A DNA stretch of 64,000 nt from Sphingobacteruim zhuxiongii. Its GTDB lineage: Bacteria; Bacteroidota; Bacteroidia; Sphingobacteriales; Sphingobacteriaceae. The position numbers were made by a program, and so were the translations under genes. The notes beneath the pieces are model-generated. The model was not told where the DNA came from. It made no database searches and saw nothing but the letters and a program-made list of their open reading frames with translations. Below, in pieces: positions 42,075 through 50,886 of the stretch. Numbering within the stretch: position 1 is the first letter of the stretch; each line of letters starts with the position of its first letter. The DNA is taken from contig NZ_CP045652.1 in the NCBI RefSeq assembly GCF_009557615.1, forward strand, positions 1,612,001 to 1,676,000. The letters run 5' to 3'.

Positions 42075-43265
42075 TTATCGTGCTGCCTTACGGCGATTAA
42101 GTTCTTTCATGATTAAGCCTAATTCACGGCCTGTTTGACCTCCGACCGATGTATTCTCTTGCGCTCGACGGAATAAGTACGGCATAACAGATTTAACTGG
42201 ACCGTATGGCATGTATTTAGCTACATTGTATCCTGATGCTGCTAAGTTGAAAGATAAGTTTTCCGACATACCTAGCAATTGTGCGAAAAATACGTGAGGG
42301 TGGTTATGAGGAATGTTACGTTTCTCTAATTCTTTCGTTAGAATAAGGCATGATTCTTCATTGTGAGTTCCAGCCATAAAACCAATGCGATCGATATGAT
42401 CTAACATGAAATAGATTGCTTCATTATAGTCAGTATCTGACGCAGGCTTGTTTGGTTGAATTGGAGATTGATAGCCATTTTCTTTTGCTCGTTCACGTTC
42501 AATTTCCATGTATGCGCCACGTACTATTTTAGCTCCTAAGAAGAAGTTTTGAGTCTCTGCGTATGCAAAGTCTGCTTTTAAGGAAGCTAATTTGTCGTGT
42601 CTATATAATTGATAAGTATTATAAACGATTGGTTTTTCTTGATTGTATTTCTCCATCATCTCTCTTGCGATGTCATCGATGGTGTCTTGAATCCAAGAAT
42701 GTTCTGCATCAATCAAAACGGGAATACCTGCATCATGACATGCTTTACAGATTTGATCACAACGATTATATAAGCGATCGTACTCTGCTTTTTCTTCGCT
42801 TGTTAGACTTTGTTTAGCATCAATTTTTGCGAATAAATCAAAGCGTCCTAATCCTGTTGGTTTGAATACACAGAAAGAAATCAAAGGGTTTGTCTTTGCC
42901 GATGCTACGGTTCTCAAGATCTCTTTACAAGTTTCGTCGAAACTTGCTTCCGATTCTTCACCTTCCACCGAATAGTCGAGGATTGTGGTAACTTTTCCTT
43001 TTCCTAAATCTTGGATGGCTTGATAACAGTCGTCTATACTTTCGCCGCCACAGAATTGTTTATAAATTGTGTTTTTAATAATTCCTGTTATTGGAAGACC
43101 AATATTTAAGGAGAAATTGGTAATGGGGGTACCAATTTTAATCAAGGTATTGCTTGCTACCATTTTGAACAACCAATAAGCCTTGTTTAAATCCTTATCA
43201 CTTTTATTTTTGAAAGCGATTTCGGTGTTGTTAAAGTCAAGCTTTGTGGGCGCTGATATATCCAT
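42075..43265 (-). CDS. Proline dehydrogenase
   Basis: A 396-residue FAD-dependent proline dehydrogenase of the PutA/PRODH barrel, oxidising proline to pyrroline-5-carboxylate at the membrane and passing electrons to quinone. Family blocks are visible: LISFCVFKPTGLGRFDLFAKI, GIPVLIDAEHSWIQD, VYNTYQLYRHDKL, FFLGAKIVRGAYMEIERERA and GFMAGTHNEESC near residue 310, ending MPYGPVKSVMPYLFRRAQENTSV, the conserved FAD-binding end. No separate pyrroline-5-carboxylate dehydrogenase is nearby. An exact TACTTTTG box lies 24 bases upstream. Confidence 0.94.
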   Translation of the reverse strand: MDISAPTKLDFNNTEIAFKNKSDKDLNKAYWLFKMVASNTLIKIGTPITNFSLNIGLPITGIIKNTIYKQFCGGESIDDCYQAIQDLGKGKVTTILDYSVEGEESEASFDETCKEILRTVASAKTNPLISFCVFKPTGLGRFDLFAKIDAKQSLTSEEKAEYDRLYNRCDQICKACHDAGIPVLIDAEHSWIQDTIDDIAREMMEKYNQEKPIVYNTYQLYRHDKLASLKADFAYAETQNFFLGAKIVRGAYMEIERERAKENGYQSPIQPNKPASDTDYNEAIYFMLDHIDRIGFMAGTHNEESCLILTKELEKRNIPHNHPHVFFAQLLGMSENLSFNLAASGYNVAKYMPYGPVKSVMPYLFRRAQENTSVGGQTGRELGLIMKELNRRKAAR

Positions 43266-43288
43266 GATACTATATTTTATATATTCTG

Positions 43289-43296
43289 CAAAAGTA
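43289..43296 (-). promoter_or_regulatory. -7 box upstream of proline dehydrogenase
   Basis: TACTTTTG on the minus strand, 23 bases before the ATG at 43265. No -33 TTG at the usual spacing. Confidence 0.45.
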
Positions 43297-43329
43297 GTTA
43301 ATTAATTGTAGATAATTTTAATAGATAGG

Positions 43330-43359
43330 TTGTAAAAAGTTCGCAATTGCATATTTTTG
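43330..43359 (+). promoter_or_regulatory. Consensus promoter of the S4 gene, giving a near-leaderless mRNA
   Basis: TTG (43330-43332), 19 bases, TATTTTTG (43352-43359): both elements perfect. The ATG at 43363 comes only three bases after the box, at or next to the expected transcription start. Confidence 0.65.
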
Positions 43360-43362
43360 TTT

Positions 43363-43569
43363 ATGCAAACGTTTACATTAAAAGGTGAGTTCATCCAGAT
43401 GATTCAATTATTGAAAGTAATGAATTGGGTTGAACATGGCGCAATGGCTCAATGGGTCGTTGAAGAGGGATTAGTTAAATACAATGGTGAAGTTGACCTT
43501 CGCAAACGGCTGAAAGTTAAAGTTGGCGATATCGTCGAATTTGATGGTAATAAAGTAAAGATAATTTAA
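43363..43569 (+). CDS. S4 RNA-binding domain protein (RlbP/YbcJ-like)
   Basis: A 68-residue free-standing S4 RNA-binding domain, like E. coli YbcJ. Beginning MQTFTLKGEFIQMIQLLK, it has the full S4 alpha-L: VMNWVEHGAMAQWVVEEGLVKYN, and ends in the beta strand VKVGDIVEFDGNKVKII. Such proteins bind structured rRNA or stalled ribosomal subunits. The start is ATG 43363; a TTG six bases upstream overlaps the promoter box. aroB follows after 35 bases and may share the transcript. Confidence 0.85.
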   Translation: MQTFTLKGEFIQMIQLLKVMNWVEHGAMAQWVVEEGLVKYNGEVDLRKRLKVKVGDIVEFDGNKVKII

Positions 43570-43604
43570 CGCGAAAAACGCTATCTTTAGGCTGAAATTA
43601 TAAT

Positions 43605-44669
43605 ATGAAAAAGATAAAGAGCTTAGGGTATGACGTGGTGTTTGAAGATAATTTAAACGAATTACAATCATTTTTGATTGATCACGACTATTCCCAACTA
43701 TTAATACTTGTTGACCGCAATACGAACGATCATTGTTTGCCTGTCTTGCAAGCATCCATTCCTGACATTGTAGACTATGATATCATTGAAGTTGATCCAG
43801 GAGAAGAGAACAAGAATATCGACTTCTGTATTGGTGTATGGAAAACGATGTTAGACTTCGGTGCTGATAGAAAGGCTTTGATGTTGAACCTTGGTGGCGG
43901 CGTTGTTACCGATATGGGTGGTTTCGCTGCAGCAACATATAAAAGAGGTATTGATTTTATTAATGTGCCGACGACATTACTTTCACAAGTTGACGCATCA
44001 GTAGGAGGTAAGACTGGAATAGATCTCGATAATGTTAAGAATATCATTGGGACGTTCTCACAACCTCAAGCCGTTTTTATTTCAACAGCCTTTTTGAAAA
44101 CACTAGATGATAGACAAATTCGCTCTGGATTCGCAGAAATCATTAAACATGGATTAATTCAAGATAAAGCACTTTATCAAAAGTGTAAATCGTTGGAATT
44201 ACCAGTGGTTCCGAATGAGATTGTGTTTGAGTCTGTTCAAATAAAGAACAATGTTATTACGATTGATCCGAAAGAAAAGGGATTACGTAAGATTTTGAAC
44301 TTTGGACATACCATTGGTCATGCGATTGAAGGTTATTCCTTAGAAAATGATCAATCGCCTTTATTACATGGGGAGGCTATTGCAATAGGTATGATCTGTG
44401 AAGCATATCTTTCATTTAAATTGAATAATCTTGAGGAAGCGGAGCTTGAAGAAATCGTTCAATATTTGAGTTCAGTTTATCCAAAGTACCAATTTGATCA
44501 ATCAATCTATCCGATATTGTTAGGACTAATGCGTAACGATAAGAAGAATGAAAATAACCAATTAGGGTTTTCGTTATTACGTAGTATTGGAGACTGTGAC
44601 TTCAATAAATATGTAGAAGAGGCAGATATTATCGAAAGTCTTGATTATTATAGAAATTTGAATTCATAG
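43605..44669 (+). CDS. aroB: 3-dehydroquinate synthase
   Basis: The second enzyme of the shikimate pathway, converting DAHP to 3-dehydroquinate with NAD and a divalent metal in the cytosol. The 354-residue sequence has LNLGGGVVTDMGGFAAATYKRGI near residue 88, NVPTTLLSQVDASVGGKTGID near 128, FAEIIKHGLI near 183 (metal Glu and Lys), and KILNFGHTIGHAIE and LLHGEAIAIGM with two metal histidines. A TATCTTTA box lies 16 bases upstream, so it may also have its own promoter. ThuA follows after three bases. Confidence 0.96.
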   Translation: MKKIKSLGYDVVFEDNLNELQSFLIDHDYSQLLILVDRNTNDHCLPVLQASIPDIVDYDIIEVDPGEENKNIDFCIGVWKTMLDFGADRKALMLNLGGGVVTDMGGFAAATYKRGIDFINVPTTLLSQVDASVGGKTGIDLDNVKNIIGTFSQPQAVFISTAFLKTLDDRQIRSGFAEIIKHGLIQDKALYQKCKSLELPVVPNEIVFESVQIKNNVITIDPKEKGLRKILNFGHTIGHAIEGYSLENDQSPLLHGEAIAIGMICEAYLSFKLNNLEEAELEEIVQYLSSVYPKYQFDQSIYPILLGLMRNDKKNENNQLGFSLLRSIGDCDFNKYVEEADIIESLDYYRNLNS

Positions 44670-44672
44670 AAC

Positions 44673-45398
44673 ATGAAGTTAAAGGCATTTCACCTAGGTT
44701 TATTGTTTGTTTTTCTTGTAAGCTTTACTGGGCTTAGTTTTGCTGCTAAAAAGAAAATATTGCTATTTACCAAGACTGCCGGATATCGACATGAAAACAT
44801 TGAAAAAGGAGTTAATGTATTAAAGAAGCTTTATGCTGAAAGTGGATATCAAGTGGTTCATTCTGAAGACGCGGATATTTTCCTTTCTGATTCGATTTCT
44901 AGTTTCGATGCTGTCTTGTTCTTCAGTACAACGGGTACAATCTTTAATGAGGCGCAAAAGGAAGCTTTTCAGAAATATATCCAATCTGGGAAGGGATTTA
45001 TGGGGATCCATGCAGCGACTGATTCGGAGCACAAATGGCCTTGGTATAATCGTCTAGTAGGCGCCTATTTTATGAGTCATCCTGCTGTTCAAGACGCAAA
45101 GATAGATGTGTTAAATAGAAAGCATGCTTCAACAAAACACCTAAATAAGATTTGGTTGCATAAGGATGAATGGTATGATTTTAAGGACGTCCAGCCTGGA
45201 ATAACCGTTTTGATGAACCTTGACGAAAGTTCCTATAAGGACGGTAAAATGGGGGCAAATCACCCAATCGCTTGGTTTCAAGAGTTTGAAGGCGCTCGGA
45301 TGTTTTATACAGGATTAGGACATACGAATGAATCATTCGACTCACCGACCTTCTTAAAACACCTTGTTGGAGGCATGAAATACGTTTTAGGGAAATAA
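44673..45398 (+). CDS. ThuA domain-containing protein, exported
   Basis: A 241-residue ThuA-like protein with a signal peptide (MKLKAFHLGLLFVFLVS, ending SFAA), so extracytoplasmic. ThuA is a class I glutamine-amidotransferase-like fold linked to trehalose and other sugar use; the pieces KKILLFTKTAGYRHENI, YIQSGKGFMGIHAATDSEHKWPWY, GANHPIAWFQEFEGARMFYTGLGH and a final FLKHLVGGMKYVLG are typical. No sugar-uptake genes are adjacent; the gene is tied by a three-base gap to aroB. Confidence 0.87.
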   Translation: MKLKAFHLGLLFVFLVSFTGLSFAAKKKILLFTKTAGYRHENIEKGVNVLKKLYAESGYQVVHSEDADIFLSDSISSFDAVLFFSTTGTIFNEAQKEAFQKYIQSGKGFMGIHAATDSEHKWPWYNRLVGAYFMSHPAVQDAKIDVLNRKHASTKHLNKIWLHKDEWYDFKDVQPGITVLMNLDESSYKDGKMGANHPIAWFQEFEGARMFYTGLGHTNESFDSPTFLKHLVGGMKYVLGK

Positions 45399-45406
45399 CG
45401 AAATGT

Positions 45407-45431
45407 AAGGAGGCGATAAGCCTCTTTTTTG
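45407..45431 (+). terminator. Terminator after ThuA
   Basis: An 8-bp stem with one G-U pair (45407-45414 with 45420-45427), 5-base loop and a run of T, eight bases after the stop. Confidence 0.7.
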
Positions 45432-45607
45432 TTTTTATTCTATCGACTTATTTCGATGCTAAAACAATAAGAGCATGCAATTTCCTCCTTTGCCTAAACT
45501 AAGTACAAATGGCATTAAATTAAGATTCTGGATTTGAGAACCTTGTGTTTTCATAAGGTCAATCGTTTAGATTTCTCTTATATTTACGAATTATTGAATC
45601 ACACCTT

Positions 45608-46906
45608 ATGAAAAGAATCGTGGCAACTTTATGGGCATTGATCATGTCCTTTTCATTGTTTGCGCAAAACTATAGTGAGCTAAATGGACTATTTCAAAAT
45701 TCTACCGTTTTGAATAAACATTATGTAGGATTTAGTTTATATGATTTAGCGTCTAAGCAATATGTCTATGGTCAAAATGAGGATAAGCATTTTACGCCAG
45801 CGTCTAACACAAAGGTATTTACACTTTATACTGCATTAAAGCTAATTGGTGATTCTATCCCCGCTATAGCATATGTTGAACGTGGCGATTCGCTTATTTT
45901 TTGGGGTACTGGGGATCCTACCTTTCTTCACCCAAAATTTAAGGATGAAAAAGTGTTTCAATTTCTGAGAGATTCGAATAAAAAGCTCTATTATTCGTCA
46001 GCGAAATCGCAAGAACCATTTTATAGAAACGGTTGGTCTGTAGAAGACTATGAATATTATTATCAACCTGAAGTTTCGGTATTTCCGATGTATGGAAATG
46101 TTATCCTGTTTAAAGAAAAATCAGGCAAGTTAGTGTTAAGTCCGAAATATTTCGATAGCCATATTAGTCATAAAGATGATACTACTTCACGATTCTTAAT
46201 CCATCGAGATTATGGGTCGAATAAAATGGATTATAACTCGGTACCCTTGCCTAAGGAATATATCAATGAGAAACCTTTTCATGTTTCAGATAGCTTAATT
46301 CAAGCCTTATTGCAAGATACTTTACATCGCTCCGTTGGTCTTGTTGAATTACCACTACCTATGGATGCGAAGGTGCTTCATTCCGAGAAAACCAGTGAAG
46401 TGATTCGGGAGATGATGCTGCCGAGTGATAATTTCTTGGCGGAGCAATTAAATATGGTTGCTTCCTTTGTTAAAAACAGGTCTTTTCAGACGAAGAGCTT
46501 GCGTCAACAGATGCAAGATGATTTCTACCGCTTTTTTCCAGATACGATTGAATTAAGAGATGGAAGTGGATTGTCTTCGTATAATAAATTTACGCCTCGT
46601 GCGATGGTGACTTTGTTAAATTGGATTCATTCAGATATTCCAGATGAGCAGACAAAGCTTCATTTATTTCCTGCAGGGGGATTAGAAGGTACGTTAAAAG
46701 GTGTATATCCTACGCCAGGAGGAAAAGCTTTTGTTTGGGCAAAGACAGGCACAATCAACTCTGTACATTGTCAGAGTGGCTATATAATTACGAAACAAGG
46801 AAGACGCTATGCGTTCTCGTTCTTAAATAATAATTTTATGGGAAGTGCGGGACCTATTCGGAAGGAGATGGTTAAAATTGTTACGCACATCTATGAAAAC
46901 TTTTAG
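45608..46906 (+). CDS. D-alanyl-D-alanine carboxypeptidase/endopeptidase (PBP4, S13)
   Basis: A 432-residue penicillin-binding protein of the low-molecular-weight S13 type, trimming pentapeptide or cross-links of peptidoglycan in the periplasm. It has a signal peptide (MKRIVATLWALIMSFS, ending LFAQ), the nucleophile motif ASNTKVFTLYTALKLIG near residue 60, PSDNFLAEQLNM (SxN) near 275 and VWAKTGTINSVHCQSGYI (KTG) near 378. The length is close to DacB. It heads a run with an MFS carrier 40 bases downstream. Confidence 0.9.
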   Translation: MKRIVATLWALIMSFSLFAQNYSELNGLFQNSTVLNKHYVGFSLYDLASKQYVYGQNEDKHFTPASNTKVFTLYTALKLIGDSIPAIAYVERGDSLIFWGTGDPTFLHPKFKDEKVFQFLRDSNKKLYYSSAKSQEPFYRNGWSVEDYEYYYQPEVSVFPMYGNVILFKEKSGKLVLSPKYFDSHISHKDDTTSRFLIHRDYGSNKMDYNSVPLPKEYINEKPFHVSDSLIQALLQDTLHRSVGLVELPLPMDAKVLHSEKTSEVIREMMLPSDNFLAEQLNMVASFVKNRSFQTKSLRQQMQDDFYRFFPDTIELRDGSGLSSYNKFTPRAMVTLLNWIHSDIPDEQTKLHLFPAGGLEGTLKGVYPTPGGKAFVWAKTGTINSVHCQSGYIITKQGRRYAFSFLNNNFMGSAGPIRKEMVKIVTHIYENF

Positions 46907-46945
46907 TCGTTTTAAATTCATTTGGCTATATTCGCTAGGTATTTT

Positions 46946-48265
46946 ATGAAGATTTTCAAGAAAAACGACAAGCGATTAATTCGATCGTGGTCCATGTATG
47001 ACTGGGCCAATTCGGCTTATAATTTGGTTATTACTTCGACCATTTTTCCAGTATACTATACTACGATTACTAGCAATAAAGAAACAGGGAATGATATCGT
47101 TTCTTTTTTTGGATTTGAGTTGATTAATACCGCTTTATCGAACTTTTCATTGTCCATTGCCTATCTGTTAATGGCCATTTCTTTACCTTTTATTTCGGCT
47201 TATTCTGATGCTGCGGGAAAACGTAAGTATTTCATGAGAATATTTACCTATGTGGGTGCGATTGCCTGTATGGGGTTGTTTTTCTTTAAGATAGAGACTC
47301 TCGAATTAGGGATTATATTTTTTGCGCTCGCCGCGATGGGTTATATTGGAGGGGTTGCGTTTAATAATTCCTACCTACCTGTCATTGCGACGCCCGACGA
47401 ACAAGATAGAGTCAGTGCGCAAGGTTTCGCATATGGCTATGTGGGTTGTGTAACGCTGCAATTAATCTGCTTCATTTTTGTGTTCAAGCCCGATTGGTTC
47501 GGGATTACTGATCCTTCTTTACCGGCCAGATTGTCCTTCTTTTTAGTCGGATTATGGTGGATTTCTTTTGCGCAGATTCCATTTAGGTTTCTTCCAAGGA
47601 ATAAGCCTACCATTGAAAATGAAAAGCTTTCATTCTTTGTGAAAGCAAAGAAGGAGTTTTTGTCGGTGTTTGAAAAAATTAAACAGATACCAGCAATTAA
47701 GCGCTTCTTACCTGCATATTTCTTTTATGCGATGGGTGTTCAAACTATTATGATTGTTGCAGCAGCGTTCGGTGAAAAAGTACTCAACCTAGGGGCGACA
47801 AAGCTAATTGCATCAATTCTTTTAATTCAACTAGTGGCCATTGGTGGAGCATTTATAATGTCTGCACTGGCAAAGAAATTTGGCAATATTAAAGTGTTGA
47901 TATTTGTTGTTACGATTTGGATCTTCATTTGCGTCGGCGCATTCTTCTTAAATAGTGAATACCAGTTTTATGGAATGGCGTTCCTAGTGGGGCTATTAAT
48001 GGGGGGAATTCAATCCTTATCGAGGTCAACATATTCAAAGCTTATTCCTACTGATGTGGAAGACACGACGGCTTTTTTTAGTTTTTATGATGTTTCAGAG
48101 AAACTAGCAATCGTTATCGGACTTTTTACATTTGGAATCATTGAACAGCTTACTCATAATATCCGCTATTCGGCACTATGTATGTCTGTATTTTTTATTA
48201 TTGGACTGTTGTTGTTGTTTCGTGTTTTAAAATTTAATAAATTACAGATTATTCAAAGCAATTAA
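46946..48265 (+). CDS. MFS transporter, UMF1/Atg22-like
   Basis: A 439-residue inner-membrane carrier with about 12 transmembrane helices, in the vacuole-effluxer-like (UMF1/Atg22) branch of the major facilitator superfamily. The signature is SWSMYDWANSAYNLVITSTIFPVYY at the N-terminus; LPVIATPDEQDRVSAQGFAYGYVG near residue 150 and GGIQSLSRSTYSKLIPTDVEDTTAFFSFYDV near 350 fit as well. Substrate unknown. The ATG at 46946 is preferred over a TTG at 46922. The stop overlaps the start of the next gene by one base. Confidence 0.88.
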   Translation: MKIFKKNDKRLIRSWSMYDWANSAYNLVITSTIFPVYYTTITSNKETGNDIVSFFGFELINTALSNFSLSIAYLLMAISLPFISAYSDAAGKRKYFMRIFTYVGAIACMGLFFFKIETLELGIIFFALAAMGYIGGVAFNNSYLPVIATPDEQDRVSAQGFAYGYVGCVTLQLICFIFVFKPDWFGITDPSLPARLSFFLVGLWWISFAQIPFRFLPRNKPTIENEKLSFFVKAKKEFLSVFEKIKQIPAIKRFLPAYFFYAMGVQTIMIVAAAFGEKVLNLGATKLIASILLIQLVAIGGAFIMSALAKKFGNIKVLIFVVTIWIFICVGAFFLNSEYQFYGMAFLVGLLMGGIQSLSRSTYSKLIPTDVEDTTAFFSFYDVSEKLAIVIGLFTFGIIEQLTHNIRYSALCMSVFFIIGLLLLFRVLKFNKLQIIQSN

Positions 48266-48996
48266 TGCATAAAGTCGAGTTATTTATACCGTGTTTTATT
48301 GATCAGCTTTACCCAGAGACAGCATTCAATACAATCAAGCTATTGGAGAAAGCGGGATGTGATGTTATCTACAATACGGAACAAACTTGTTGTGGTCAAC
48401 CAGCCTATAATGCTGGTTTTTGGGATGATGCAAAAGTTATTGGTCAAAAATTTCTAAACGATTTCACTGAAGAACATCCTATTGTATCGCCTTCTGCCTC
48501 CTGTACAGGTATGGTTCGCGAAGGATATGATGATTTATTTACGAATACTACGGATCACAATCGTTGTCGGGGAATTCAGCGCAATATATTCGAAATCTCG
48601 GACTTCTTAGTCAATGTGATGAAGAAGGAATACTTCGGCGCTGAGCTTGTCGGACGGGCAGTATATCATGATTCTTGTTCCGCCCTACGCGAGTGCAAGA
48701 TCAAAGAAGAACCTCGCCGTCTACTAAGTCATGTTGGTGGTTTGGAGATCGTTGAGATGCGCGATCAAGAAAGTTGCTGTGGTTTTGGAGGGACTTTTGC
48801 AGTAAAGTTTGAAGGTATCTCTACAGCGATGGCTGAGCAGAAAGTGAAAAATGCACTTGCGGTAAACGCGGAGTATATTATTTCAACGGATGCTTCTTGT
48901 TTGCTGCAGTTACAAGCTTATATTGAAAAACATAAATTGGCAATCAAAACCATTCATTTGGTTGATGTCTTGACATCCGGTTGGGCCAATATCTAA
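48265..48996 (+). CDS. LutA-like (Fe-S)-binding protein (CCG domains)
   Basis: A 243-residue member of the LutA/YkgE/GlcF-like family, with two CCG domains: TCCGQPAYNAGFWDDAK near residue 41 and ESCCGFGGTFAVKF near 170. In the LutABC system of lactate oxidation LutA holds the Fe-S clusters that receive electrons. lutB and lutC, usually adjacent, are not in the window, so the role is uncertain; heterodisulfide-reductase-like electron transfer is an alternative. The start overlaps the stop of the MFS gene (TAATG). Confidence 0.85.
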   Translation: MHKVELFIPCFIDQLYPETAFNTIKLLEKAGCDVIYNTEQTCCGQPAYNAGFWDDAKVIGQKFLNDFTEEHPIVSPSASCTGMVREGYDDLFTNTTDHNRCRGIQRNIFEISDFLVNVMKKEYFGAELVGRAVYHDSCSALRECKIKEEPRRLLSHVGGLEIVEMRDQESCCGFGGTFAVKFEGISTAMAEQKVKNALAVNAEYIISTDASCLLQLQAYIEKHKLAIKTIHLVDVLTSGWANI

Positions 48997-49015
48997 GAAT
49001 ACTAATAAATAAAAT

Positions 49016-49894
49016 ATGAACTCAAGAAGAGAATTTTTAAGAAATCTAGGATTGGTAGCTGCGGGTGTGACGCTAGCGCCTTCATTAGATGTATTTGCTG
49101 CAAAGAAAGGTTGGTTCGAAATTTCATTAGCCGAATGGTCTCTGCACAAGAAATTGTTTAAGGGAGATTTGAAAAATATTGATTTTCCAGAGTATACAGC
49201 AAAGAATTTTGGTATTTACGGAGTTGAATATGTAAATCAATTCTTTAAAGATAAGGCACAAGATATGACTTACTTAAAGGATTTGAACAATAGAGCGAAA
49301 GATAACGGCGTGAAAAACGTATTAATCATGGTCGATGGCGAAGGTTCATTAGGTGATCGTGATGAGAACAAGCGTTTAAAAGCTGTAGAGAATCATCACA
49401 AATGGATTGATGCTGCGAATTTCCTAGGCTGTCGTGCTATTCGTGTGAACGCTGCAGGAGAAGGTACCAAAGAAGAGGTGAAAGGTCAAGTTGTAAAAAG
49501 TCTTTCGGCATTAGCTGATTACGGTAAAAAAGGAAAGATCAATGTAATCGTAGAGAATCATGGTGGCATTTCTTCTCATGGAGATTGGTTATCTGATGTT
49601 TTGAAAACCGTAGGTAAGAAAAACTGTGGTAGTCTTCCAGATTTCGGTAACTTCTATGAATATGACCGTTATCAAGGGGTTACTGATTTGATGCCATATG
49701 CAAAAGGTGTAAGTGCGAAATCACATGCTTTTGATGCAAATGGTAACGAAACTGGTATCGATTATGCGAAAATGATGGATATCGTGAAAAAGGCAGGCTA
49801 TAAAGGTTATGTTGGAATCGAGTTTGAAGGGGATAAGATTAGTGAAGATGAGGGTATCAAACTAACGAAAGCCTTATTAGAGCGTTTAAAATAG
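49016..49894 (+). CDS. Sugar phosphate isomerase/epimerase, Tat-exported
   Basis: A 292-residue TIM-barrel protein of the xylose isomerase-like superfamily, preceded by a twin-arginine signal (SRREFLRNLGLVAAG) so it is folded before export. Family blocks are EISLAEWSLHKKLFKG near residue 40, GVEYVNQFF, NVIVENHGGISSHGDWL near 180, CGSLPDFGNFYEYDRYQG near 205 and GYVGIEFEGDKI near the end. The substrate is unknown; related exported proteins act on sugars and inositol-like compounds. It follows the LutA-like gene by 19 bases. Confidence 0.88.
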   Translation: MNSRREFLRNLGLVAAGVTLAPSLDVFAAKKGWFEISLAEWSLHKKLFKGDLKNIDFPEYTAKNFGIYGVEYVNQFFKDKAQDMTYLKDLNNRAKDNGVKNVLIMVDGEGSLGDRDENKRLKAVENHHKWIDAANFLGCRAIRVNAAGEGTKEEVKGQVVKSLSALADYGKKGKINVIVENHGGISSHGDWLSDVLKTVGKKNCGSLPDFGNFYEYDRYQGVTDLMPYAKGVSAKSHAFDANGNETGIDYAKMMDIVKKAGYKGYVGIEFEGDKISEDEGIKLTKALLERLK

Positions 49895-49899
49895 ATATC

Positions 49900-50790
49900 G
49901 TGAATAGGTATTTGTATAAAATACTGACGTTATTAATAATATGCTGTACTTCAATTGCTCAAGGGCAATCAAAAGTAGTAAAGCTAGAAGTATGGCAAGA
50001 TAGTTTAGCAAGTTTGGGGAGCGCAATGTTCTCCAGACTTTCTGAACCTGAACGGATGCAGAAGAACTTCACCTTCGTGAAAACCCTCGTTTCTGCATTA
50101 AAGGAAAAGGAGTCCTATCAGTTTACCTTTTCGAAGCTTAAAATGATCTCTATTTTGAGCTCCCCTGATCAAAAGTTTCGTGTCTTTTCTTGGAATTTGC
50201 CGTTAGACGATGGTTCGTTTCTCTATTATGGAGCTATTCAGTTTCCGAATAAGAATGGGCAGCTGCAATTAATTCCATTACTAGATAAGACTTTTGAGAT
50301 TAAAGATCCAATGTATGCACAAGTTCAATCTAATAATTGGTATGGAGCTCAATATTATGATATTCGAAAATTGGATGCGAACAGTTATGTACTTCTCGGA
50401 TGGAAGGGACATCACGCAGACTATACGCAGAAGGTTATTGAAGTCTTGGAATTAAAAGGGGAGAAGTCTGTAAGCTTTGGTAAAAATGTTTTTACAGACG
50501 ATCAGAAATTAATGCGTAAAATATTTAATTATACGCGACAAGCCAGTATGTATTTGAAATATAATACCGAAGTGCAACGCTATGAGTTTGATCATTTGGT
50601 ACCAGCCGACCCGAAATTAAAAGGCAATTTTAAGTATTACGGTCCTGATTTATCTTATGATGCCTATTATTTGGAAAATGGGCGACTAAGATTTCAAGAT
50701 GATATCGAGATCAACAATCCTGTCCGAGGCGATGAAGATCGCTTTTTAGCACCCAATCGGAAGGAAGTTAAAAAGGAAAGCGGTTTCTAA
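49900..50790 (+). CDS. Hypothetical exported protein
   Basis: A 296-residue protein of no named family known to me, with a signal peptide (MNRYLYKILTLLIICC, cleaved near IAQGQ). The body is predicted beta-rich: YQFTFSKLKMISILSS, RVFSWNLPLDDGSFLYYGAIQF near residue 107, WYGAQYYDIRKL near 148, YVLLGWKGH and YEFDHLVPADPKLKG near 225. The start is GTG, five bases after the stop of the sugar isomerase gene, so it is translationally linked. The same arrangement is common in the phylum, but the role is unknown. Confidence 0.68.
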   Translation: MNRYLYKILTLLIICCTSIAQGQSKVVKLEVWQDSLASLGSAMFSRLSEPERMQKNFTFVKTLVSALKEKESYQFTFSKLKMISILSSPDQKFRVFSWNLPLDDGSFLYYGAIQFPNKNGQLQLIPLLDKTFEIKDPMYAQVQSNNWYGAQYYDIRKLDANSYVLLGWKGHHADYTQKVIEVLELKGEKSVSFGKNVFTDDQKLMRKIFNYTRQASMYLKYNTEVQRYEFDHLVPADPKLKGNFKYYGPDLSYDAYYLENGRLRFQDDIEINNPVRGDEDRFLAPNRKEVKKESGF

Positions 50791-50886
50791 AAGCTGTGGA
50801 AATTGTAAATAAAAATTTGTTTATTTGCTTTCCGAATAAAATATTGTTCTGAATATAATCAAACATTAACAAAATAAGTATAATAT

